Both the position numbers and the translations under genes were made by a program. The notes beneath the pieces are model-generated. The model was not told the origin of the DNA, made no database searches, and was given only the letters and a program-made list of their open reading frames with translations. From Rhodocyclaceae bacterium (lineage in GTDB: Bacteria > Pseudomonadota > Gammaproteobacteria > Burkholderiales > Rhodocyclaceae), in NCBI GenBank assembly GCA_020445745.1, contig JAGRGB010000067.1:1-62210 (forward strand): a stretch of 62,210 nt of DNA. Reading direction: 5' to 3'. Shown one piece after another: positions 26,970 to 35,143 of this stretch (the stretch's first letter is position 1; each line of letters starts with the position of its first letter).

Positions 26970-27703
26970 TGGTGGCGAGGACAGCGCGGGCCGCCCTGAT
27001 CGTCGTCGGCCTGGCCGCGACCGGAGCGGCCGCGGCCGGCATGTTCGACGACGAGGAGGCCCGCAAGGAGATCATCCGGCTGCGCGACAACTACGGATCG
27101 CGGCTCGAGCAGCTGGAGACCACGTCGCGCGCCCAATTCGAGCTGGCCAACGAGTTCCAGGCGCTGAAGGCCGAGATCGCCAAGCTGCGGGGGCAGATCG
27201 AGGTGCTGACCTACCAGGTGGATTCCTCGGACAAGCGCCAGAAGGACTTCTATGTGGATCTCGACAACCGCCTGCGCAAGCTCGAGAACGCCGCGATGAC
27301 ACCGTCGGCCGCCGCCAGGCCGATCGACCCGGTGGCCGAGGCACGCGACTACGAAGGGGCTCTCGGCCTGCTCAAGGCCGGCAAGAATCGCGAGGCCGGT
27401 GCGGCTTTCGAGGCCTTCATCGCCACCTATGCCGGCAGCAGCTTCCTGCCCAGTGCATACTTCTGGGCCGGCAACGCGTGGTTCCAGGAACGCGAGGCGG
27501 CGCGGGCCAGCGACCACTATCGCAAGGTCGCGGAGCTGTGGCCCGACGACCCGCGCGCCCCCGACGCGCTTCTCGGCCTGGCCCAGAGCCAGCAGGCGAT
27601 GGGCGACGCCAAGGGTGCCAAGGAGACCCTGGGCCGGATTCTCGAGACCTATCCCGACAGCTCCGCCGCGCAGATGGCCAAGCAGCGGCTCGGCCGCAGA
27701 TGA
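26969..27703 (+). CDS. cpoB: Cell division coordinator CpoB (YbgF)
   Basis: CpoB is a periplasmic protein that coordinates peptidoglycan synthesis and outer-membrane constriction with Tol. The 244-residue precursor has a signal peptide ending near AAAAG. A trimerising coiled coil (about 35-100, rich in RLEQLE and EIAKLRGQIEVL) and a C-terminal TPR domain (about 118-244, YFWAGNAWFQERE and DALLGLAQSQ) follow. It is the normal last gene of tol-pal. The 153 bp before queE have no convincing gene. Confidence 0.94.
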   Translation: MVARTARAALIVVGLAATGAAAAGMFDDEEARKEIIRLRDNYGSRLEQLETTSRAQFELANEFQALKAEIAKLRGQIEVLTYQVDSSDKRQKDFYVDLDNRLRKLENAAMTPSAAARPIDPVAEARDYEGALGLLKAGKNREAGAAFEAFIATYAGSSFLPSAYFWAGNAWFQEREAARASDHYRKVAELWPDDPRAPDALLGLAQSQQAMGDAKGAKETLGRILETYPDSSAAQMAKQRLGRR

Positions 27704-27856
27704 CAGAAAGGTGTCAGCCCGAAACGAGAGGGATCGCTTGAGCACCGGGATAGCCGCACGTCCTGCCCGCACACCTGGCGGACTGCCGGGCGCAGCACGG
27801 GCCGGCCGCCTGTCCGCGCCCCCCGCGCGTGCGCCGACGGATCATCCGGGCCGGGC

Positions 27857-28525
27857 ATGACGGGCGGACGCAAGGTCGACCGCGAGCTGCGCTTGCGGTT
27901 GACCGAAATCTTCGTTTCGCTGCAGGGCGAGTCGACCCGCATCGGCCTGCCGACCGTATTCGTCCGCCTCACCGGTTGCCCGCTGCGCTGCACCTGGTGC
28001 GACACGACCTACGCCTTCGAGGGCGGCGAATACCGATCGATCGGCGAGATCCTCGATGCCGTAACCGCGACCGGCATCGACACCGTTTGCGTGACCGGGG
28101 GCGAACCGCTCGCGCAAGCCGGCTGCCAGGTACTGCTCGCGGCCCTGTGCGACGCCGGGCTGTCGGTGTCGCTCGAGACCAGCGGCGCGCTCGACGTGTC
28201 GGGCGTCGATCCACGGGTTGCGCGAATCATCGACATCAAGCCGCCCGGCTCCGGCGAGGTCGCCCGCAACCGCTGGCAGAATCTCGAGCAGTTGCGCCCC
28301 GGCGACGAATTGAAGTTCGTGCTCGTCGACGAGAACGACTACATCTGGTCGCGCACCCGGATCGACGCCGACGACCTGGCCGGACGCTGTACCATCCTGA
28401 TGTCGCCGGTGCATGGCCGGCTGGATCCCGCGCGGCTGGCCGAATGGATTCTTCGGGATCGGTTGCCGGTACGCATGCAGTTGCAGATGCACAAGCTGAT
28501 CTGGGGCGACCAGCCCGGTCGCTGA
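27857..28525 (+). CDS. queE: 7-carboxy-7-deazaguanine synthase
   Basis: QueE is a radical-SAM enzyme that converts 6-carboxytetrahydropterin to 7-carboxy-7-deazaguanine for queuosine. The 222-residue protein shows EIFVSLQGES at the N-terminus, the iron-sulfur motif CPLRCTWCDT near residue 42, and VTGGEPL. The ATG at 27857 leads into the typical start. queC follows 27 bp later, and placement after cpoB is common in related bacteria. Confidence 0.95.
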   Translation: MTGGRKVDRELRLRLTEIFVSLQGESTRIGLPTVFVRLTGCPLRCTWCDTTYAFEGGEYRSIGEILDAVTATGIDTVCVTGGEPLAQAGCQVLLAALCDAGLSVSLETSGALDVSGVDPRVARIIDIKPPGSGEVARNRWQNLEQLRPGDELKFVLVDENDYIWSRTRIDADDLAGRCTILMSPVHGRLDPARLAEWILRDRLPVRMQLQMHKLIWGDQPGR

Positions 28526-28552
28526 CGCGCCCAGTCCGAAGAGGAACAAGCC

Positions 28553-29263
28553 TTGCTTTCCGCCAACGCCCGCAACAAGCGGCCCGCCGTGATACTGCTC
28601 TCCGGCGGGCTCGATTCGACGACCTGTCTGGCGATTGCCCGTGACCAGGGCTTCCGCTGCCACGCCCTGTCGGTCGAGTACGGGCAGCGTCATGTCGCCG
28701 AGCTGACCGCCTCGCGTCGCGTCGCGAAGGCCTTCGGCGTGCGCGAGCACCGGCTGGCGCGGGTCGATCTCGGTCAATTCGGCGGCTCGGCACTGACCGA
28801 CAACGGCATCGCGATCCCGATGGAAGGGCCGCAGCCCGGCGTCATCCCGGTGACCTACGTACCGGCCCGCAATACCGTGATGCTGTCCCTCGCCCTCGGC
28901 TGGGCCGAGGTCCTCGGCGCCGCCGACATCTTCATCGGCGTCAATGCGATCGACTACTCCGGCTATCCCGACTGCCGTCCCGAATACATCAAGGCCTTCG
29001 AGACCCTCGCCAACCTCGGCACCCGCGCCGGCGTCGAAGGCCAGCGCATCCGCATCCACACCCCGCTGATCGACTTGTCGAAAGCGGAGATCATCGCCCT
29101 CGGCAGCCGCCTCGGTGTCGATTACGGCCTGACCGTGTCGTGTTACCAGGCCGATGTCTCGGGCCGCGCCTGCGGCGCCTGCGATGCCTGTCGCCTGCGC
29201 CACGCCGGCTTCACCGACGCCGGCTTGAGCGACCCCACGCCCTACGCCCATCCCCCGGTGTGA
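28553..29263 (+). CDS. queC: 7-cyano-7-deazaguanine synthase
   Basis: QueC makes preQ0 from 7-carboxy-7-deazaguanine, ATP and ammonia. The 236-residue protein has the PP-loop [10 protein letters not shown] near residue 15 and the C-terminal zinc-binding cysteines in CYQADVSG and [10 protein letters not shown]. The start is TTG at 28553 with GAGG upstream at about 28541; no in-frame ATG is near the family N-terminus. It is probably co-transcribed with queE. Confidence 0.95.
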   Translation: MLSANARNKRPAVILLSGGLDSTTCLAIARDQGFRCHALSVEYGQRHVAELTASRRVAKAFGVREHRLARVDLGQFGGSALTDNGIAIPMEGPQPGVIPVTYVPARNTVMLSLALGWAEVLGAADIFIGVNAIDYSGYPDCRPEYIKAFETLANLGTRAGVEGQRIRIHTPLIDLSKAEIIALGSRLGVDYGLTVSCYQADVSGRACGACDACRLRHAGFTDAGLSDPTPYAHPPV

Positions 29264-29280
29264 AGTAGCTTGGTGGCGCG

Positions 29281-29309
29281 TTGACCGGTTGCACCCCCCC
29301 AACTATAAT
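29281..29309 (+). promoter_or_regulatory. Sigma-70 promoter of tRNA-Lys
   Basis: TTGACC (29281-29286) and a perfect TATAAT (29304-29309) are separated by 17 bp. They end 15 bases before the tRNA 5' end. Confidence 0.88.
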
Positions 29310-29324
29310 TCGCGCCTCCTCACC

Positions 29325-29400
29325 GGGTCGTTAGCTCAGCTGGTAGAGCAGCGGACTTTTAATCCGTTGGTCGCAGGTTCGAATCCTGCACGACCCACCA
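29325..29400 (+). tRNA. tRNA-Lys (anticodon UUU)
   Basis: The 76-base gene folds as a cloverleaf. The acceptor stem is GGGTCGT (29325-29331) with ACGACCC (29390-29396), then discriminator A and an encoded CCA. The D-arm has AGCTCAGCTGGTAGAGC, the anticodon loop CTTTTAA has TTT at 29358-29360, and the T-arm has GGTTCGAATCC. It reads AAA/AAG lysine codons. Its 3' part is duplicated at 30787-30828 as an attachment-site repeat. Confidence 0.98.
29359..29400 (+). repeat. Attachment-site repeat, tRNA copy
   Basis: This 42-bp segment of the tRNA-Lys 3' end (anticodon loop to CCA) is exactly repeated at 30787-30828. One mismatch precedes a further four matching bases. The pair bounds the mini-island. 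Confidence 0.93.
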
Positions 29401-29405
29401 AAAAT

Positions 29406-29442
29406 CAAGGGCTTACGGTTAAGAACCGTAAGCCCTTGTCGT
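29406..29442 (+). terminator. Intrinsic terminator after tRNA-Lys
   Basis: A perfect 15-bp stem (29406-29420 with 29424-29438) and a 3-base loop are followed by TCGTTTT. This copy belongs to the island side of the attachment site. Confidence 0.88.
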
Positions 29443-29453
29443 TTTCCGGCTCC

Positions 29454-29472
29454 ATGTAGCCCCTATGTAGCC
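29454..29472. repeat. Paired ATGTAGCC repeats
   Basis: ATGTAGCC occurs at 29454-29461 and again at 29465-29472, 3 bp apart. Short direct repeats just inside a tRNA attachment site are where integrase arm-binding sites are expected; this function is inferred. Confidence 0.55.
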
Positions 29473-29508
29473 GCCTTCCTCCACTTGCTGAGGCTCCGAT
29501 TGCCCAGA

Positions 29509-30090
29509 CTAGATCAACTCAGCGGCGTCCCGGAGGCGGAGTGCAGTGGCAGGCAGCCCGCCGCGGTCGAAAGCAGCAGCAAAATCTTCCGCCGTCGCCT
29601 CCGGCCGTCGCCAACCAGCCCGCATCGTCTTGAATGCTGCAATCGTCTGGACTTGGAAGAGATCCCATTGGCTGATGATGAAAGTGTCTGGATGCACCGC
29701 TTCAATGCCAAAGCAGGCCAGAACGTCGTCGGGAAAGTCCTTGAGGTTCGCTGTGACGATGCAATCTGCGTGCCCCACTATTGCTGCCGCCAGTACGTGG
29801 CGGTCCTTCTCGTCGGGAAGATTCAAACTCGGTATCAGGGACGATATCGCCTGCTCGCTAACCTCCCAGTCAGGCACGGCTTCCCGCATGCAACCACGGC
29901 GGTATTCGAGCTTCCCCTCTAGTTCCGGTCGCGCCACCAACAGGTTAGATAACCATTCCGTCTCAATTCGACGGCTCCACTTTGGGGCGTAAAGCCCCTG
30001 TGAAGCCAAGCGCAACAGCGCATCGCACGTGACGATCGGATATAGAACGCATGCATCGAGTAGGGCTGTGTAGTTCGAGTGACCCGCCAT
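29509..30090 (-). CDS. PIN-domain protein, probable toxin RNase
   Basis: The 193-residue protein begins with a PIN-fold strand carrying the first acidic residue (ALLDACVLYP, Asp12). Later acidic positions are in NLPDEKDRHVLAAA and TANLKDFPD, consistent with a metal-dependent RNase of the VapC-like superfamily. The ATG at 30090 overlaps the stop of the upstream DNA-binding gene by one base (TAATG), the classic antitoxin-first toxin-antitoxin layout. It is the only enzyme gene of the mini-island. Toxicity is inferred from family and arrangement. Confidence 0.82.
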   Translation of the reverse strand: MAGHSNYTALLDACVLYPIVTCDALLRLASQGLYAPKWSRRIETEWLSNLLVARPELEGKLEYRRGCMREAVPDWEVSEQAISSLIPSLNLPDEKDRHVLAAAIVGHADCIVTANLKDFPDDVLACFGIEAVHPDTFIISQWDLFQVQTIAAFKTMRAGWRRPEATAEDFAAAFDRGGLPATALRLRDAAELI

Positions 30091-30557
30091 TAGTAGTCTA
30101 GGCCAAGGTCTCGGGCGTTCTTCGCCATCCGGTCGAGAGCATCGGCGCGTTTCACCTTCATTTCGTCAGCGTATCGCCTCAGCTCGTCAAACTGAATCCG
30201 GCGGTGCGAACCAACCTTCCTGCACGCTAGACGACCTTCTTCGATCTCCTTGATCACAAAGGGCCTTGAAACCCTCAGAAAGTTCGCCGCCTCCACGGTG
30301 GACAACTCCTGCTTTTCAGGCACGAGCACAATCGACCGACCTTCGCTCATGAGGCCAAGAAGCTGGCCCATGAGCTTCAGAGCGGACGGAGGCAACTCCA
30401 CCGGCGGAATGCTCCCGTCGTCGGCGGTCACGGTAATCGTGACCGCCCTAGACCTATCCAGGGCCTCCACGATGCACCGCTGCGCCGCCCGTGCCATCTC
30501 CTGGTCCCTTGGGCTCGCCACTGGCTCGACGTTCCTTCGACGCTCGCACGCTTGCAT
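30090..30557 (-). CDS. Excisionase-family HTH protein, probable antitoxin
   Basis: The 155-residue protein has an N-terminal helical part and a C-terminal helix-turn-helix of the excisionase/MerR-like type (about 85-135, STVEAANFLRVSRPFVIKEIEEG then RKVGSHRRIQFDELRRY). Such proteins pair with PIN genes as antitoxin and autorepressor. I start at the ATG at 30557 because AGGGGA lies 7 bases upstream; the ATG at 30572 has no ribosome site. It might also serve as the recombination directionality factor for the island, which is speculative. Confidence 0.8.
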   Translation of the reverse strand: MQACERRRNVEPVASPRDQEMARAAQRCIVEALDRSRAVTITVTADDGSIPPVELPPSALKLMGQLLGLMSEGRSIVLVPEKQELSTVEAANFLRVSRPFVIKEIEEGRLACRKVGSHRRIQFDELRRYADEMKVKRADALDRMAKNARDLGLDY

Positions 30558-30786
30558 TTCTCTTCCCCTCATCGGTCAGCACTGTATGAAGTGAGTTGCC
30601 TTCACTGACAGTCTCTTTAGTCGCATTTAATGAAATAACTGCAGCAAACGCAACGTTTACATGAGGGTCTGACAGCGACTCTTTCACGATGTTGCATTGG
30701 CACATCGACGCCCCTCTCGACCGGCTTTTCCGAAGAACGTTTCCTTCGCTTGATCAATTCCGCTCAACACCGCTTCTAGCTGACTC

Positions 30787-30828
30787 TTAATCCGTTGGTC
30801 GCAGGTTCGAATCCTGCACGACCCACCA
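30787..30828 (+). repeat. Attachment-site repeat, distal copy
   Basis: This is an exact 42-bp copy of the tRNA-Lys 3' end, including CCA, with no 5' half and therefore not a functional tRNA. The surrounding 30558-31045 gap holds the likely promoter region of the PIN module, this repeat and the terminator after it; I see no protein gene in it. Confidence 0.93.
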
Positions 30829-30834
30829 GTAAAT

Positions 30835-30868
30835 CGAGGGCTTGCAGGCAATCGCTGGCAAGCCCTCG
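30835..30868 (+). terminator. Hairpin after distal attachment repeat
   Basis: CGAGGGCTTGC (30835-30845) pairs with GCAAGCCCTCG (30858-30868). Only a short pyrimidine stretch follows. It is probably the original chromosomal tRNA-Lys terminator, displaced by the island. Confidence 0.55.
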
Positions 30869-31030
30869 GTCCTTCCCGGGTTCGTGAACGCTCCTTGCAG
30901 GCGGTCGCGCAAATCGGCCGGGCGCCCGCAAGTGCATGGATTGGCGCTCGCCCGATCGACGCCGGGCGCGACCGCGGTCGGAGTCATTGCCGGTGCCGAC
31001 GGCGGCCGCACCCTGCCCTGGTTTCTGGGA

Positions 31031-31036
31031 TATAGT
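31031..31036 (+). promoter_or_regulatory. Candidate -10 box of the DUF2007 gene
   Basis: TATAGT ends 9 bases before the ATG at 31046, implying a leader of only a few bases. No clear -35 is seen. Confidence 0.35.
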
Positions 31037-31045
31037 CGGCCCGCC

Positions 31046-31372
31046 ATGGGCTGGAAACTGTTGCTCCGTCGCAGCACCCTGATCGAAGCGCAACACTGCG
31101 CCAACCTGCTCGAAGCGGCGGGCATTCGCGCGCAGGTCCGCAATCGCTTCCTCGCCGGCGCGATCGGCGAGATCCCGCCGACCGAAGCCTGGCCCCAGGT
31201 GTGGGTCCCCGAGTCGCAGGACAGCGAGGCCGCGCTGCTGCGCCTGCACGAACTCAGCAGCGAGATGGATCGGTCGGCCCCGGACTGGAGTTGCCCCGTG
31301 TGCGGCGAGCGCATCGAACCGCAGTTCGGCGCGTGCTGGAATTGCGGTCACCCGCGCCCCGCCGGCGACTGA
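31046..31372 (+). CDS. DUF2007 protein with C-terminal zinc ribbon
   Basis: The 108-residue protein starts with the DUF2007 pattern (LLRRSTLIEAQHCANLLEAAGI, then VWVPESQDSEAALLRL). It ends in a zinc-ribbon with CPVCGE and CWNCGH. DUF2007 proteins are called putative signal-transducing proteins, but no biochemical role is established. The ATG at 31046 is the first codon that fits the family. It is convergent with gor, 20 bp apart. Confidence 0.85.
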   Translation: MGWKLLLRRSTLIEAQHCANLLEAAGIRAQVRNRFLAGAIGEIPPTEAWPQVWVPESQDSEAALLRLHELSSEMDRSAPDWSCPVCGERIEPQFGACWNCGHPRPAGD

Positions 31373-31392
31373 CCGGGCTGCGGCCAGATACC

Positions 31393-32748
31393 TCAATCGC
31401 GAGGCGTGCGCAGCAGCACGAACTCCTCCGCGGTCGTCGGATGTACCGCCAGGGTCCGGTCGAGGTCGGCCTTGGTGGCTCCCATGGTCACCGCCACCGC
31501 AAGCGCCTGCAGGATTTCCGCAGCGTCCGGACCGATCATGTGGGCGCCGAGCACGCGGTCGTTCGAGCGATCGACGACGACCTTCATGTAGGCCCGCTCC
31601 GAGCGGCCGGAAATGGTGTTCTTCATCGGCCGGAATCCGGCCTCGAAGACTTGGCAGTCGTGGCCTCGCGCGCCGGCGTCGGCCTCGGACAGGCCGATCG
31701 TGGCGATCTGCGGTTGCGAGAACACCGCCGTGGCGATCAGCGAATGATCCACCGCCTGCTCGCGCCCGCCGAATTCGGTATCGGCAAAGGCGCGCCCCTC
31801 GGCGATCGCCACCGGTGTCAGATTGGCCCGATCGGTGACGTCGCCGACCGCGAAGATGCTCGCCACCGAGCTGCGGGAGAAGCGGTCCACCTCGATCGCA
31901 CCGTTGCGACCGCGGGTCCTGACGCCGACCGCGTCGAGGCCCAGGCCGGCCGTGTTGGGATGGCGCCCGAGGGCCGCAAGCACGGCGTCGGCGACGATTT
32001 CTCGCCCCTCGCCGTCGATCGCCGCGAAGCTGCTGCCTCGGCGCTCGATCCTCACCGGCGCGAATCCGGCCTGCAGGCGGATGCCACGGCCGTCCATCGC
32101 CTCGGCAAGGCGTCGCCGGATGTCCTGGTCGAAGCCGCGCAGCGGCAGGTCGGCACGATAGGCCAGCGTGACGTCACTGCCGAAGCCACGGAAGATACCG
32201 GCGAATTCGACGGCGATGTAGCCGGCCCCCAGCACCAGCAGGTGGTCCGGCTGGCGCTCGAGATCGAGCAGGCGGTCCGAGTCCAGAGCCAGCTCGATAC
32301 CCTCGATCGGCGGATGGCTGACCCTGCCGCCGGTGGCGATCAGGATCCGCCCGGCGGTGATCCGGCGGCCGTCGACCTCGACCGTGTGGGGATCTACGAG
32401 GCATCCGCGACCCTCGATCAGGCGAACGCCGCCATCAGCCAGCATCCGCCGGTAGATGCCCTCGAGGCGAGCGGTTTCGGCGTTCTTGGCGGCGACCAGC
32501 GCCGCCAGCTCGAATGTCGGCCGGCCGAAACGCCAGCCATAGGCACCCGCGTCTTCGAGCGCCTCGCCGAACTGGGACCCGTACATCAGGATCTTCTTCG
32601 GCACGCAGCCACGGATCACGCAGGTACCGCCGACCCGGCTGCCCTCGCAGATCGCCACCCGCGCACCGTGGATTGCGGCGCGACGGCTGCCGGCGACGCC
32701 GCCGGAACCGGCACCGATGGTGAGCAGATCGAAGTCGAACCGGGACAT
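31393..32748 (-). CDS. gor: Glutathione-disulfide reductase
   Basis: This NADPH-dependent flavoprotein of 451 residues has the FAD motif IGAGSGGVAGSRRA, the redox disulfide GGTCVIRGCVPKK, a second nucleotide motif (LGAGYIAVEFAG), the ATG motif and the C-terminal HPTTAEEFV with the catalytic His. The NADPH-binding region has Arg-containing sequence (TLAYRADLPLRGFD), as in glutathione reductases. It reduces oxidised glutathione in the cytoplasm. Trypanothione-type or other disulfide reductases are less likely. Confidence 0.92.
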   Translation of the reverse strand: MSRFDFDLLTIGAGSGGVAGSRRAAIHGARVAICEGSRVGGTCVIRGCVPKKILMYGSQFGEALEDAGAYGWRFGRPTFELAALVAAKNAETARLEGIYRRMLADGGVRLIEGRGCLVDPHTVEVDGRRITAGRILIATGGRVSHPPIEGIELALDSDRLLDLERQPDHLLVLGAGYIAVEFAGIFRGFGSDVTLAYRADLPLRGFDQDIRRRLAEAMDGRGIRLQAGFAPVRIERRGSSFAAIDGEGREIVADAVLAALGRHPNTAGLGLDAVGVRTRGRNGAIEVDRFSRSSVASIFAVGDVTDRANLTPVAIAEGRAFADTEFGGREQAVDHSLIATAVFSQPQIATIGLSEADAGARGHDCQVFEAGFRPMKNTISGRSERAYMKVVVDRSNDRVLGAHMIGPDAAEILQALAVAVTMGATKADLDRTLAVHPTTAEEFVLLRTPRD

Positions 32749-32913
32749 CGGAAACCCTCCATCACGGCCGCTGCGCCCAGGACACAGGCCCGCGCGGCAA
32801 TCGGCTGCGGATCAAGTCGTTCGGAAGGCGCGCTGGCTTGCGCGCTAAACTGGAGCCAATATACGTGGGGACGAGGCATCCGCGCGAATACTTACCGCAA
32901 CGGAGGAGAATCG

Positions 32914-33528
32914 ATGCGCCTGGCAGCCCATGCAGCACTGATCGCCGCCACCGGCATGCTGGCACTGCCACTGGCGGTCGGCACGGCCCATGCCGACGAG
33001 CGCAGCGTCCGCCAACTGGTCGAGGCGCGTTGCCAGAACTGTCACGGCATGGAGGGCCAGAGCAGCAGCCCGAATTATCCGAAGCTGGCCAGCCAGAACG
33101 CCGAGTACCTGCAGCGTCAGTTGTTCAACTTCAAGCTCGGCAAGCGGCGCAACGCAGAGATGAAGGCCCAGGTCGCGGACCTCAGCGCGGCCGAAGTCCA
33201 GGCCCTGGCCAACTACTTCAGCAGCAAGCCGATCATCGCCGACATCGCCTTCGATCCGGCCCTCGCGGACAAGGGACGCGAGATCTACCTGAACGGCAAT
33301 CCGGTCACCGGCGTCACCGCCTGTGCCACCTGCCACGGGCCACGGGCCCACGGCGCGCTGTTCCTGCCACGGCTCGCCGGGCAGCACGCGAGCTACATCG
33401 AGCGCCAGATCCACGCTTTCATCGATCGCACCCGCCAGACGCCGGACATGGTCATGCACTCGGTGGTGGCAACCCTGGCCGAGGACGAGATCATCGCCCT
33501 CGGCCAGTACCTGAGCGGGCTCGAATGA
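32914..33528 (+). CDS. Di-haem cytochrome c4-like protein
   Basis: The 204-residue periplasmic electron carrier has a signal peptide ending AHADE and two haem sites, CQNCH (40-44) and CATCH (137-141). Each is followed by the c-type helix pattern (YPKLASQNAEYLQRQL and LPRLAGQHASYIERQI). The two-domain repeat fits cytochrome c4, which shuttles electrons to terminal oxidases or denitrification enzymes. A strong GGAGGAGAA site precedes the ATG. Confidence 0.93.
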   Translation: MRLAAHAALIAATGMLALPLAVGTAHADERSVRQLVEARCQNCHGMEGQSSSPNYPKLASQNAEYLQRQLFNFKLGKRRNAEMKAQVADLSAAEVQALANYFSSKPIIADIAFDPALADKGREIYLNGNPVTGVTACATCHGPRAHGALFLPRLAGQHASYIERQIHAFIDRTRQTPDMVMHSVVATLAEDEIIALGQYLSGLE

Positions 33529-33549
33529 GCCCGCCGGGCGGGGCCGGCG

Positions 33550-33987
33550 CTACATCACTTCGGACAAGCCCTCGCGCAACATCAGATCCTGCTCGAATTG
33601 CAGGACGTCGAGCCCCAGCGCGTCACGTGCCGACACCAGCCCGATCGGTTCGCCGGCATCGCCGACCACCGGCACATGGCGGAAGCCGCCCTCGAACATC
33701 ATGTGCAGGGCGTGGGCGAAGGGTTTGTCGGCAGTGATCGTCACCGGATCAGGGGTCATCACGTCGGACACCGTGGTGGCCGACGGATCGCCGCCCGTGG
33801 CGACCACCTTGAAGACGATGTCGCGCTCGGTGCAGATCCCGACCAGCGCCCCGTTGTCGACGACCAGCACGGCACCTTCGTTGCGCTGTTCCTTGAGCAT
33901 TCGGGCTGCGTCACACACCGAAGTGTCGGTCGGTGCGGTGACGAACGGCTTGTTCTCGATGACGCTCTTTACGGGACGATCGGGCAT
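33550..33987 (-). CDS. CBS-domain pair protein
   Basis: The 145-residue protein consists of two CBS motifs (GAVLVVDNGALVGICTERDIV and GFRHVPVVGDAGEPIGLVSARDAL). These form a nucleotide-binding Bateman module without a fused enzyme. Such stand-alone modules sense adenine nucleotides or NADH and regulate partner proteins that cannot be identified here. The ATG at 33987 follows an AGGAGG site. It is convergent with the cytochrome gene and divergent from cobT. Confidence 0.9.
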   Translation of the reverse strand: MPDRPVKSVIENKPFVTAPTDTSVCDAARMLKEQRNEGAVLVVDNGALVGICTERDIVFKVVATGGDPSATTVSDVMTPDPVTITADKPFAHALHMMFEGGFRHVPVVGDAGEPIGLVSARDALGLDVLQFEQDLMLREGLSEVM

Positions 33988-34093
33988 TGCGTGCCTCCTA
34001 TAGACGCTTTTGCCGGCGGAACGGACGGCAGGCGAATCCGGCGGACGTTCGCCGCGGAAGTGATACCATTCGCCGCCCGATCCAGCCCGGCAC

Positions 34094-35134
34094 ATGCAGA
34101 TGGAATTCTCGATACCAGCGCTCGACGACGCGCTCGCCGAAGAGATAAAGCAAAAAATCCGCCAAAAGACGAAACCCCCGGGCAGCCTCGGCATGCTCGA
34201 ACAACTGGCCCTGCAGGCGGCATTGATACAGGGCACCTTGGCGCCCTCCCTCGAACATCCGCAAATGCTTGTATTCGCTTCCGATCACGGCGCGGCCGCG
34301 GCGGGCGTGTCGGCCTACCCGCAGGAGGTCACCTGGCAGATGGTCGCCAATTTCCTGGCCGGCGGGGCGGCGATCAACGTCTTCGCGCGCCGCTTCGGCC
34401 TCGGACTGACCGTGGTGGACGCCGGCGTGGCGCACGATTTTGGTGCCGTGGCCGGCCTGACCGGTGCCAAACTGGCGCACGGCACGGCCAGCTTCATCGA
34501 CGGCCCTGCGATGAGCCGCCGGCAGTGCGAGAGCGCGATCGCGCAAGGTCGCGCCATTGCCCACCGGCTGGCGGCCTCCGGCTGCCGCGTGGTCGGCCTC
34601 GGCGAAATGGGCATCGGCAACACCGCATCCGCGTCACTGCTGACCCACTGCCTGGTCGAGGCGCCGCTGGACGAAGTGATCGGCCGTGGCACCGGCCTCG
34701 ACGACGTCGGTTTCGCGCGCAAGCGGGCGCTGCTCGAACGGGCCCTCGCGCGTGGCGGCCGGCCGCGCGAGGCGCTGGACGCGATCACCGAGTACGGCGG
34801 CTTCGAGATCGCGATGCTGGCTGGTGCGATGCTCGGCGCGGCCGAGCGGCGCCTGCTGATCCTGATCGACGGCTTCATAGTCACCGCGGCACTGCTGGCG
34901 GCTCACGCCATTGCACCTGCGGTGCTCGACTATTGCGTGTTCAGCCACTGCTCGGCGGAGGCGGGCCATGCCCGCCAGCTCGCCCACCTCGGCGCCAGCC
35001 CGCTGCTCCAGCTCGGCCTGCGCCTCGGCGAAGGCACCGGCGCCGCGCTCGCCTTCCCGCTGCTGCAGGCCGCGGTGGATTTTCTCAACGACATGGCGAG
35101 CTTCCAGCAGGCCGGCGTCAGCGGCCGCGCCTGA
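34094..35134 (+). CDS. cobT: Nicotinate-nucleotide-dimethylbenzimidazole phosphoribosyltransferase
   Basis: CobT makes alpha-ribazole phosphate, the lower-ligand donor for cobalamin. The 346-residue protein shows [32 protein letters not shown], the long [16 protein letters not shown] segment and the C-terminal catalytic-Glu loop ([13 protein letters not shown]). The start is the ATG at 34094, with an alternative at 34100. It heads cobT-cobS-cobC. Confidence 0.95.
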   Translation: MQMEFSIPALDDALAEEIKQKIRQKTKPPGSLGMLEQLALQAALIQGTLAPSLEHPQMLVFASDHGAAAAGVSAYPQEVTWQMVANFLAGGAAINVFARRFGLGLTVVDAGVAHDFGAVAGLTGAKLAHGTASFIDGPAMSRRQCESAIAQGRAIAHRLAASGCRVVGLGEMGIGNTASASLLTHCLVEAPLDEVIGRGTGLDDVGFARKRALLERALARGGRPREALDAITEYGGFEIAMLAGAMLGAAERRLLILIDGFIVTAALLAAHAIAPAVLDYCVFSHCSAEAGHARQLAHLGASPLLQLGLRLGEGTGAALAFPLLQAAVDFLNDMASFQQAGVSGRA

Positions 35135-35143
35135 CGTGCATCG

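Larger units (their letters stand above)
29359..30828. mobile_element. tRNA-Lys mini genomic island without integrase
   Basis: About 1.43 kb is bounded by 42-bp direct repeats of the tRNA-Lys 3' end. It holds a transcription terminator, a pair of 8-bp direct repeats, a PIN-domain gene and an excisionase-like gene. Base composition is visibly less GC-rich than the flanks, especially 30590-30780. No integrase or relaxase reading frame exists in it. It is probably a deletion remnant or a satellite element moved by an integrase encoded elsewhere. Confidence 0.8.

Noticed and set aside
30454-30705. Small minus-strand frame MCQCNIVKES...
   Set aside because: It overlaps the excisionase-like gene out of frame and turns into low-complexity sequence; no ribosome site was seen.
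30776-31396. Minus-strand frames ending in GFEPATNGLRVS or WVVQDSNLRPTD type sequence
   Set aside because: These are translations of the tRNA-Lys 3' end repeat and the DUF2007 antisense, a well-known artefact.
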